64,000 nucleotides of DNA from Globisporangium splendens (Eukaryota > Oomycota > Peronosporomycetes > Pythiales > Pythiaceae): contig VFIW01000012.1 of assembly GCA_006386115.1 (NCBI GenBank), positions 1,001,502-1,065,501 of the forward strand. The letters run 5' to 3'. The notes below the pieces were generated by a model, which saw nothing but the letters and a program-made list of their open reading frames with translations, ran no database searches and was not told the origin of the DNA. Below, piece by piece: positions 20,985 through 30,083 of this stretch. Each line of letters starts with the position of its first letter. The stretch's first letter is position 1. A program made the position numbers and the translations under genes.

Positions 20985-22277
20985 TCATGTAATGCTCGAG
21001 TAAACGAGCTATATAGATGTCACCTGGTGGTACATCTACACACACTAGCGACTGCGACGAAATGCTACTGGGCGATTGACGCCTGATATTTCACACTTCA
21101 GCAATGGCAAAATATTGCGAGACGCGTTCGCATCACGATTCACAGTCATACCGCGATAGCCATTGCGTGTGCAATGGAGTACACTGTGAATTTTCGTGAC
21201 GCGAACTTCTCCGTCTCGGCAAAGCCTCTTGGAATACTGATTCTTCAACTCTCCACGACATGCAGAATGGAGTTTGCTTGCGCGATATTCATTCACGGTA
21301 ATAACATTTCAGTTAATTTTCAAAACGCTTCACTGGACCAGCGGGAGATTTCTTGATGAAACCAACTTGATCTCGGTTGCTCCACTCACCAAACCCAACC
21401 AAAGTTCTTCCGCTTGTTCCATCAGTCAACTTCCAGCAAAGAAGCTGGAGTTTCTTCTGAGCGAAGACGTGCCGCTTGAACTTCAGACCACGAAAATCTT
21501 TGCGGATATGAAAATCAAGCAAAAGATCCAAGCGAGGAAGGAGAAACCCAACGTATTGTTTCAATTTTTCACACTTGCAATCTTCTTCGTTGGCATGTTC
21601 CGGATAGCTTCAAGAATATCAGAGTGACTGTCTTGCCAACGCTTGATTTTTTTCAAACTCTCGAGTTGAGCACGAAGCTTTTGTACTGCTCTCGTTACTT
21701 GCCACGAACACGCCCTTCCTTCCAGGATCCAAACCCCACACTCGAGAGTAGTCGCTCAAATCGATTCGTCGAGACGCAACAGTCTTCTTTGGTTTCCTTA
21801 CCACGATACTGACTGCTTTGCCATCCGTCAATATCTCCCCCACAGACTTGCGATTCGATGTCTCAAATCGATCAATACGAAATAGCTTTCTCCACCAAGA
21901 ATCAGTCTCTTCTCGCCATCGAGAATCACTTGAAGGAACTTGTAATCCACCCCGTTTCAATAGTCCATGTAGGCAATTGCTGCACATCTTGAAATGACTG
22001 CACTCGAACCCTCGATTATGCCTGCTTGCTCTCCAGCTCATGTCGTTGCTGGAGATATCTCTTGAACTGTCGGAAAATTGAGCGAGACCGCGTTTGTAGT
22101 ATTAGTTGCCATTTGCTGGCTCGCTCGTTGATGCCATCCAGACGATAGATACGAACTGTTCAGTGGCTTGCAATCGGAAGGTCTCCATGGCTTGCATATC
22201 ATAACTGATTGCATGAACTGTTCATTCTTGGCAGCGGCAGATTTTGATCTTTTGCCACGCTCACAGCTGACAAACAT
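20985..22277 (-). pseudogene. Fanzor (eukaryotic TnpB-like, RuvC nuclease) gene, broken
   Basis: Four minus-strand segments in order make one Fanzor-like protein: 22277-22038, 22041-21619, 21564-21313 and 21296-21045. Before the nuclease core are RKLFRIDRFETSNRKSVGEI and LTDGKAVSIVVRKPKK. The RuvC-I motif is GLDPGRKGVFVA (about 21724-21742), followed by SCSTREF. A middle block reads FRGLKFKRHVFAQKKLQLLC, then the presumed RuvC-II glutamate in GFGEWSNRD (about 21372-21399) and GPVKRF. The end has a partial zinc-ribbon (HSVLHC) and RuvC-III in VNRDANASRNIL (about 21119-21150). All three acidic positions are kept, but the frame is broken by at least three shifts and several stops. Fanzors are RNA-guided nucleases spread with transposons; any guide (omega) RNA would lie at the 3' end near 20985-21060. 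It is dead as it stands. Confidence 0.85.
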
Positions 22278-22294
22278 CTGCAGAAGAACGGATG

Positions 22295-23216
22295 AGCCAG
22301 TTTCGGAATCGAAAAGCCTTCATGGAGAAGCCACAGTGCAAAGCGTGGGTCTTGGACAAAGCCGACCTGGCGCACTTGAACACCGCGTCCGACGAGCCCT
22401 CGTCGGGGCGAAAGCTTGCCGACGACGCCAAGGAGGAATGGTTTATTCAGGAGACTCCCGTCGCCGACTTGACCTCGTGTAGTCTATCAAATCCGATCCC
22501 CGCTTCAACTCCAGAGCCAACACCGTCGCCAATAATACCGTCACCAACTCCGACTCCACCTACACGAGAACCAACCCCAAAAGCAACCCCGAGCCCAACT
22601 GTGCGACCAACACCAACTCCTCAGAAGACGCCTTGCCCATGGTGCCAGGCTCCAGCTCCAACAACGCCAAACCGATGCCAATTACGCCAGCCCCGAGACC
22701 GAAACCGACACCGACTCCTATTACGCCATCACCAAGACCAACTCCACAAAAGACGTTCCCATGTATATGGCCACTCTGTACTCCAGCTCCAACGGCCGTA
22801 ACACCCAAGCCGACGCCGACTACGCCTGCATTACCCACGGTGACTCCAAAGCCAACACCACCTACTCCAGCTCCAACGACAACAATCCTGAAGCCGACAC
22901 CAACTCGTGCCACATCAGCCCCAACGACGGCAGTGTTGTAGGTGACGCCAGCGCCAACTCGGACGCCTGCTACGCCGGTTCCAAGTCCTGCTCCGACCTC
23001 TCGAAGACCAAACTCGGAGTCTACGGATGCGTCAACTCATTCAATGACATCTGTGACGGATGCGACTGGATCAAGCACGCTGTGGACCTTTGCAGGTGTC
23101 TTCGCGGTTCTTATCGCCGGAATGGGAGTGACCGTTTACCGAAACAGAGCCACTCGATGCGAACGTGGACAGCAAAGCTCAGTATGACTAGGGTCGAGAT
23201 CGTGACCCCTGTCTAA
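22295..23216 (+). pseudogene. Mucin-like cluster member 5, N-terminal domain lost, frameshifted
   Basis: Homology starts abruptly at KPQCKAWVLDKADLAHL, matching [17 protein letters not shown] of member 3, then [16 protein letters not shown]. The signal peptide and nearly all of the Cys-rich domain are missing; the sequence just upstream belongs to the Fanzor element. The Pro/Thr stalk runs through three frames (changes near 22640 and 22940). A transmembrane helix (STLWTFAGVFAVLIAGMGV) and basic residues follow, and the family ending VEIVTPV appears in yet another frame, with its stop at 23214-23216. It cannot make a secreted protein as it stands. Confidence 0.75.
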
Positions 23217-23459
23217 AACAAGCAATGCATTTCAGGGTGAGTATCAACAATGTCGAATCTAAGAAGCAAATGCAACACACCCTGGGGAGCTGATCATGCG
23301 AAAGAAGCACCACATCAAACAGTTGCTGAGGCACTCGGCAGTATTTCATTTTGCAGTGGCAAGAAGATCAAACAGAAGACGAAAGCATTTTGCATTTGTT
23401 GCTTGGACGATATGAAATCCAGATGTCGTGTGAATGTTGTCCTAATAATGGCGGATTCC
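23217..23459. other. Intergenic, no gene seen
   Basis: A short stretch between the broken mucin-like gene and the first recognisable LINE sequence. Confidence 0.4.
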
Positions 23460-25540
23460 ACATGAAAAGGCACTCGCCTGCCGAATGACAATGTTCGTAG
23501 TCTGGGCGACTCGCTGAGTCTGGTGTATTTGGCTGGCCAACCTCCTTCCTCGGATCAATGGCTGTGCCTCGTGCAAAGTCATGTAAAGGATACCGCCGAG
23601 GTCTTCCATTTTACATGAGAGGAGCCTGATAAAATAAATAAGCTGTCGATGGGCGACATACATCGATGGGAGTGGATAAGACCAGGAGTGCTTAACTTCA
23701 TCCCAACATGTGGAATCTCCGGATTCTCCCGGCCGTCTATTCGAGCATTTATGTGCTACGTTGGTATCCAACTTCCCACAGCTTCTGTATCGACCGCAGC
23801 AAACAAATGTGCTTCGGGTGTACAACGGGCAACGTCATTATAACCACGAATGGCATCTGCACACCAGTGAAGCAACTCTGACCCACGTCGACACGACCCT
23901 AGTCAAAGCTATGCATACAGTTCACTCCGCAATGGACTGTGACATCATGGCAACAAGAGACTTGAACGGGCAGAAGGTGTCGTTTCATGCACATCCACGT
24001 TTCACAAGAATCGTGCAACTATGGGGTGGCAACGGACGATACAATACCACCAGATCTTTCTATCGGCAACAAGTTGCAGCAACGAGGACACAAATTGGCA
24101 AAGATACTCGAGATGCAGCAGTCAGCAAAGCTGTCCATACCGCAGGATCTCTGTGGCCAGGACTGCAATTAATCCGATGGAGCGAATTACACAACATCCC
24201 AGGGATTACTGTTTATACGGCTCAGACTCTTCTCCGGCTGAAAGCCAACCGACTCTCCATGTGGAACTAGGAGAAAGCTGATCTATCCTGCTCGAATCCC
24301 GAATGCTCCCAAATTGTCCAATCTTCTGTTCAACATCTATTCTGGGAGTGTTCGAAAGCCAAACTGGTGTGGAACTACTTTTATGCGCTATGGGCGAAGA
24401 TCGGAATCACTCCTGGTCACGACCCCGCAATCTTGATCTTCAGTCTGGATCTACCAGATACTCCAAGGCATGCATGGACCACGATCAAGAGACGCATTAT
24501 CGGACACAAGTGCTCCAATGAACATCTCCAAGATCATCTCTATCCCGTCGCACACATGCTGTGGCGATATATGAGCGCGTCGCTCATACATGCCATTTGG
24601 TGTGCGCATCTGCGACGCATGGATTCGGATCCAATCGAATCGACTTCTGAGATGGCGATCATGATGACCAGATTAGAGGCAGGAATGCGAAACTTCACAC
24701 GACTCGCTGAAGCGCAAGCTGGAGACTCGGACGGTCACACGGTTGCAGCAGTTCTCAAGGGCTATGTCGACTGCTTTCTCAGCCAAACCGACGCCATCCC
24801 CTTGACTCCAAGTGATACTCGCGGCGTTTACCTGTTTTTTCGATGGTGGATCACGCGGCAATCCAGGACCAGGAGGGACTGGATCCATTATCGTGCGTGT
24901 CCATGAGGACTCGCACACAGCCAGTTTAATTTGGGCCGCGAGCATGGCGTATAGCAGGAAGGACACGACCAACAACTTTGCCGAGTACTGGGGTCTTATA
25001 CATGGACTCCGAGAAGCCCAACGCAGTCACTTCGAACCGTTGTACGTGATTGGAGACAGTGCACTGATTATCTCCCAACAGAATGCATCGGTCCCCTCGA
25101 CAGCACCGATTGACACGTTTATACCAGACAAGTCGACGACTCGCGGATTGCATCGACATCCGAGGATGGTACCATCACTACCGTGCCTTCAACAAGATGG
25201 CGGACTCAGCCGCCAACCTAACCATGGATACCAGAACCTCAACGCAGGTTCACTTCCCAACTCATCGAGCTGCTTTCAACAATCTCGCCCAGGATCTTGA
25301 CAACGACGTCATGCATTGGCTTGTGCGAAGTCCGGAAGACCCAAGGTCATTGGACAACACAAGGCAGCCTCACATAGGACCAAGAGAACATGCCATCCTG
25401 GTCAGAGATTATTTAACATTCAGAAGTGATCTATTGCAATCCACGCTGTAGACACATTTACACACCTGCATGAAATTCGCAATGAAGATTAGGTAGGAGA
25501 ATGGATATTGTAGGTCACGACGATGAACCTAAATATACCT
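23460..25540 (+). mobile_element. Non-LTR retrotransposon, 3' half, decayed (LINE copy 1)
   Basis: The plus-strand frame from about 23710 carries the region after the reverse transcriptase palm. It has a zf-RVT-like motif (CSNPEC, then HLFWEC and VWNYFYALW, 24280-24385), a linker, and a C-terminal RNase H domain. RNase H motifs are FFDGGSRGNPGPGGTGSII, NNFAEYWGLIHGL, YVIGDSALIISQQ and RAFNKMADSAAN. Lesions include a TAG at 24268-24270, a frameshift near 24832 (other copies have two more bases) and a shift near 25082. No reverse transcriptase palm or endonuclease is visible. The tail near 25540 has two copies of CTCACCTTATAAAGATAAA. Confidence 0.75.
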
Positions 25541-25911
25541 CACCTTATAAAGATAAATATAACTCACCTTATAAAGATAAAGATGTTTTGCCAGTCTCAT
25601 ATAAATCGTAACACGACAGTGTGTGTGGCTTGTAAACTCATTTGGATTTCTGTTTATTCGAATCTGCTTACAAGAGCACTCCAGCCAATTTCTCTTTATC
25701 CAAATTCGCCAGTTGATGCACCGTTTTCTAGTGTGGCTCACACCATTTTAGGAGGGTTACGCTTTGACGTACCCCCATGAGCACGTGCGTACATTACTGA
25801 GTGCGCAGTCCCTTTTTGCCGCGCAACACGGACAGACGCACCACAGACGAGAAAGTGCGCGCTGTGCAGGCGGACGCGGCGCGTGGCCCACACGACAGGA
25901 CAAGGAACGCG
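25541..25911. other. 5' flank of SLX4-like gene copy 1
   Basis: It lies between the LINE tail and the ATG at 25912. The coding frame is open from at least 25801 without an ATG, so a GTG/CTG start or an upstream exon cannot be excluded. The same sequence precedes copy 2 (29713-30083). Confidence 0.5.
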
Positions 25912-28569
25912 ATGCAGCACGAGTCCGCGTCCAGTGACGCTACGACCACTGTACGCGGTGTCCCCGCATGCTGCTTCCGCTGGGAAATCATGCGCGGCCC
26001 GCACGAAGACATGCTGCTGACGCACTGCGTGCACGAGGACGCAACTGCAACATTGCCTCACGCGCTGAAAGTTGGACGCCACAAGCAGTGCTGGATGCGT
26101 CTGCGCAAAGACTTGGAGGTGTCGAGCGTCCACGCCGAGTTTCGCGTTCAGGTTGATGGTACAACAGCTGATGCTGATGCTGCTACTGCAGAAAACGCAA
26201 GTGGTGTGTCGGCAGGTAATGAAGCGATCCAGCGCGTGGTGCTGTGCGATTTGAACAGCACGAACGGCACGAAACTCAATGGCGAGCCGCTGGTTCCGTA
26301 TCGTGAATACCCGCTCGCAGATCAGGATTTGATCCATTTCGGCAAGACAGCAGTGCGGTTCCGTAATAGTAATAACAGGAACGTGGAGGAACCCAAACAA
26401 GATGAAAGTAGCAGCTGTGCGGTCGTGATTGTGGAGGAACCCGACGAACAGCAGGTGCGAGACACAGGGCTTGTTGAGCAGACAGTAGCTGCCGTCGTAT
26501 TTGCACAGAGCAATACGGTTGACGGCCACACAGCAGCTCCTCAAGCGACTCAGATGAATGAGGAAGAGCAGAGCGTGAATACGAGTGAACCAATGCAGAA
26601 ATCTTTCCATGATGCCGGCGGTGGATTCGCTACGGAAGAAGGTGATGCATTTGAAATACCCAGCACGACACACCAGGCGATGCAACATCTACCAGCGTCG
26701 TCGTCGACAGCGAGTGGTGCGTCCACAATGGCATGCATGATTTGCACTCAGTGGCTTGGTCATCTGGACGTGCTAGAGCAGCAGCTTCACATTAACGCCT
26801 GCCTGGATGGACGACAACGACCTTCCCGACCTGTGGACGCCTGGCCTCTACTACTACAACCTGCCGCAGTTGGTGCTGCACGAAACAAACGAGCGGTCCC
26901 AAAGACTCAGGGGACAAAGCGAAAGCGTGCTCGAGATCAGTCCTCGTCAATTGAAGACGAAGAGATCGCGATGGCGGTGGCCATGTCCAAGTCAATCACG
27001 AACAAGGAACAAGAGGTCGATATGGACATCGCGCTGTTCTCTGGGGAATTGGCGCAAATCGATGCCCAGATGGCGAAACTCGCAAAAAAGCGAGATGTGC
27101 TGTTGAAGAAAATAGCAAAACTCGAGAAAACCAAAGCCAAGGTGAAGAAATCGACCGTGCTGCTACCTTCGGAGACAAGGATCCTGCTTGATCTCGCCAA
27201 GGTATTGCAAGTCCTATTTCCGCAAGAACGCATTGTTCTTGCTCTTCATGAAGACGATGCGTGGCGTCGAATCCTCTTACTGCAGAAGAAGAAAACTCGA
27301 GCCGTAGCAAGCCAGTACGCTCCAGGGATCAAAAGATGTCTGTTCAGTGACAATAGCGAGCCACTTCCACCGATGTGGGTGAGAGCTTCGCAGCAACTTT
27401 TTGGTCACATGGAGAGAGATTTGTATCAAAACAGCATTTTATTGCCGTTCGTGGGACGTGAGAACCAGGAACGTGATGTTGAGATGGAGGAAGTGGAAAG
27501 TGCGGCTGCAGGGTCAAATCCTCTTGAGAAAGCACAAACCGCCATCGAGCAACAACATGAATCTGCAGTTCCTGATGTCGTCAAGCGAGTGTTCCCGGAC
27601 TGGGCCGAGAATCTGGCATTTCTGCGGCAGCAGCGTCTTGAAGATTTAGAAGAAGCGCTTCACGAAATGTCTCGTCAACGCCAAGATCGCCTCAATGAAG
27701 AACCAGAAAGCGAAGACGAGGTTCCCATGCTAGGCTCTGGGTCATCGAGCAAGGCTGAGGAGGACCAAGCGTGCGCCTACTTTGAAAGTGTGATCAGGGA
27801 ACTGATCCAGACCAAGCTGTCTGCTGGTGGTGCCCGCGAAGTGATTGACGTTGAAGACAGTGATGATATGGACGATGACCAGGGCAGCAATGGCGCGAAG
27901 AGTAGTATCATCTCCATTGACGATACCTCGGAAAGAGAGATGGAAGGTGCGACTGAGTCTGCTATGCTCAGTGAGCAGCAAGCGGATATGTGTTTTTCTC
28001 CGTCGCATGAGGTGCCAACAGAGGAGGAGTTTCCTGCCGACTCCGAGCTGATCGGAGCAGATGGGTGTCTATCCGATGTCGTCGCCAGTGAGGCACTTAC
28101 TGTCTGTAGTGCGCTTGAAGAACGAATTGAGAATGCGTTGCAGGAAGACATCCCTTCTGACTCGGCGGCTGCTGAGTCCCAAGCCGCTTCTTTGACGGCG
28201 TTTACTCAGCCTACCGCGGGTGAAAGCACGTTGCTAGAGAACAGTGCCTTGGACGCATCGAAGCACCATTCAACAGTGCTTCCTCACACTGAACCCTTGA
28301 CAGAACAATTGGACTCAACCCCAGAGCACGAACACCATGAACAACAACAATCCATTGTACAATGTGGATCCGACGAGTCCATGGAGACTCAATTACTGCG
28401 AGTGCTCAAGGCACACCCCATGTTCTACGAGATGGTGCTGCTACACCGCCCTCTCGACGTTACTGCGTTCTTCCAGTACGCGACTCAAGAAGCCAACGTC
28501 CCATGCACGAAAAAGTTTCTGCACGAGTTCTTGGATCGCCACGGCATCACGTTCAGGCAGCCAACATGA
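25912..28569 (+). CDS. FHA-domain protein with UBZ-like finger and SLX4-type C-terminus (copy 1)
   Basis: The protein has 885 residues from the first ATG. The FHA domain (about 52-152) has LKVGRHKQCWMRL, the phosphothreonine-binding SSVHAEF, and DLNSTNGTKLNG. A UBZ/Rad18-like finger (CMIC, then HINAC) lies near 274-297. A UIM-like helix (EDEEIAMAVAMSKS) lies near 344, then a basic coiled coil (about 377-413). A long acidic Ser/Glu linker leads to a C-terminal domain (about 829-885) reading LLHRPLDVTAFF, then KKFLHEFLDRHGITF. This last part matches the SLX1-binding domain of SLX4 (PLEL and LLDFLDxHxITF pattern). SLX4 is a nuclear scaffold for structure-specific nucleases in recombination and crosslink repair; a UBZ finger fits that role. 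The FHA domain is not part of the SLX4 proteins I know. The assignment rests on motif recognition only. Confidence 0.72.
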   Translation: MQHESASSDATTTVRGVPACCFRWEIMRGPHEDMLLTHCVHEDATATLPHALKVGRHKQCWMRLRKDLEVSSVHAEFRVQVDGTTADADAATAENASGVSAGNEAIQRVVLCDLNSTNGTKLNGEPLVPYREYPLADQDLIHFGKTAVRFRNSNNRNVEEPKQDESSSCAVVIVEEPDEQQVRDTGLVEQTVAAVVFAQSNTVDGHTAAPQATQMNEEEQSVNTSEPMQKSFHDAGGGFATEEGDAFEIPSTTHQAMQHLPASSSTASGASTMACMICTQWLGHLDVLEQQLHINACLDGRQRPSRPVDAWPLLLQPAAVGAARNKRAVPKTQGTKRKRARDQSSSIEDEEIAMAVAMSKSITNKEQEVDMDIALFSGELAQIDAQMAKLAKKRDVLLKKIAKLEKTKAKVKKSTVLLPSETRILLDLAKVLQVLFPQERIVLALHEDDAWRRILLLQKKKTRAVASQYAPGIKRCLFSDNSEPLPPMWVRASQQLFGHMERDLYQNSILLPFVGRENQERDVEMEEVESAAAGSNPLEKAQTAIEQQHESAVPDVVKRVFPDWAENLAFLRQQRLEDLEEALHEMSRQRQDRLNEEPESEDEVPMLGSGSSSKAEEDQACAYFESVIRELIQTKLSAGGAREVIDVEDSDDMDDDQGSNGAKSSIISIDDTSEREMEGATESAMLSEQQADMCFSPSHEVPTEEEFPADSELIGADGCLSDVVASEALTVCSALEERIENALQEDIPSDSAAAESQAASLTAFTQPTAGESTLLENSALDASKHHSTVLPHTEPLTEQLDSTPEHEHHEQQQSIVQCGSDESMETQLLRVLKAHPMFYEMVLLHRPLDVTAFFQYATQEANVPCTKKFLHEFLDRHGITFRQPT

Positions 28570-28646
28570 CGCCTTTGGTGTATAGGCATTTTTCACTCCC
28601 AGATTTGTGATGTGCACGTTGTAATAGATTATAAAGGAAGCAAGTT

Positions 28647-29712
28647 GACCACGATCAAGAGACACATTATCGGACACAAGTTCTCCAATGAACATCTCCA
28701 AGATCACCTCTATCCCGTCGCACACATGCTGTGGCGATATATGAGCGCGTCGCTCATACATGCCATTTGGTGTGCGCATCTGAGACGCATGGATTCGGAT
28801 CCAATCAAATCGACTGCTGAGATGGCGATCATGATGACCAGATTAGAGGCAGGAATGCGAAACCTCACACGACTCGCTGAAGCGCAAGCTGGAGACTCGG
28901 ACGGTCACACGGTTGCGGCAGTTCTCAAGGCATATGTCGACTGCTTTCTCAGCCAAACCGACGCCATCCCCTTGACTCCAAGTGATACTCGCGGCGTTTA
29001 TCTGTTGTTTTTCGATGGTGGATCACGCGGCAACCCAGGACCAGGAGGGACTGGATCCATCATCGTGCGTGTCCATAAGGACTCGCACACAGCCAGTTTA
29101 ATTTGGGCCGCGAGCATGGCCAATAGCAGGAAGGACACGACCAACAACTTTGCCGAGTACTGGGGTCTTATACATGGACTCCGAGAAGCCCAACGCAGTC
29201 ACTTCGAACCGTTGTACGTGATTGGAGACAGTGCACTCATTATCTCCCAACAGAATGCATCGGTCCCCTCGACAGCACCGATTGACACGTTTATACCAGA
29301 CAAGTCGACGACTCGCGGATTGCATCAACATCCGAGGATGGTACCATCACTACCGTGCCTTCAACAAGATGGCGGACTCAGCCGCCAACCTAGCCATGGA
29401 CACCAGAACCTCAACGCAGGTCCACTTCCCAACTCATCGAGCTGCTTTCAACAATCTCGCCCAGGATCTTGACAACGACGTCATGCATTGGCTTATGCGA
29501 AGTTCGGAAGACCCACGGTCATTGGACAACACAAGGCAGCCTCACATAGGACCAAGAGAACATGCCATCCTGGTCAAAGATTATTTAGCATTCAGAAGTG
29601 ATCTATTGCAACCCGCGCTATAGACACATTTACACTCCTCGATGAAATTCGCAATGAAGATTAGGTAGGAGAATGGATATTGTAGGTCACGACGATGAAC
29701 CTAAATATACCT
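28647..29712 (+). mobile_element. LINE 3' fragment, copy 2
   Basis: It holds the linker and RNase H domain of the LINE in one open frame (YLLFFDGGSRGNPGPGG, NNFAEYWGL, GDSALIISQQ). The frame shifts near 29254, as in copy 1, and the last part (YRAFNKMADSAANLAMD) follows in another frame. It starts abruptly at the duplication junction and ends at the CTCACCTTATAAAG tail. Confidence 0.75.
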
Positions 29713-30083
29713 CACCTTATAAAGATAAATATAACTCACCTTATAAAGATAAAGATGTTTTGCCAGTCTCATATAAATCGTAACACGACAGTGTGTGTGG
29801 CTTGTAAACTCATTTGGATTTCTGTTTATTCGAATCTGCTTACAAGAGCACTCCAGCCAATTTCTCTTTATCCAAATTCGCCAGTTGATGCACCGTTTTC
29901 TAGTGTGGCTCACACCATTTTAGGAGGGTTACGCTTTGACGTACCCCCATGAGCACGTGCGTACATTACTGAGTGCGCAGTCCCTTTTTGCCGCGCAACA
30001 CGGACAGACGCACCACAGACGAGAAAGTGCGCGCTGTGCAGGCGGACGCGGCGCGTGGCCCACACGACAGGACAAGGAACGCG

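Larger units (their letters stand above)
24477..28646 (+). repeat. Tandem duplication, unit 1 (LINE 3' fragment plus SLX4-like gene)
   Basis: A head-to-tail unit of about 4170 bp starts at GACCACGATCAAGAG. Unit 2 (28647-32818) has the same order and unit 3 stops early. The parts holding the SLX4-like gene match base for base as far as I compared them. The LINE parts differ at roughly 2% of positions. Confidence 0.9.

Noticed and set aside
25738..26688. Minus-strand ORF of 316 codons opposite the SLX4-like gene (repeated at 29910-30860)
   Set aside because: It mirrors the FHA-domain coding region, has no recognisable features, and its duplication is explained by the unit duplication.
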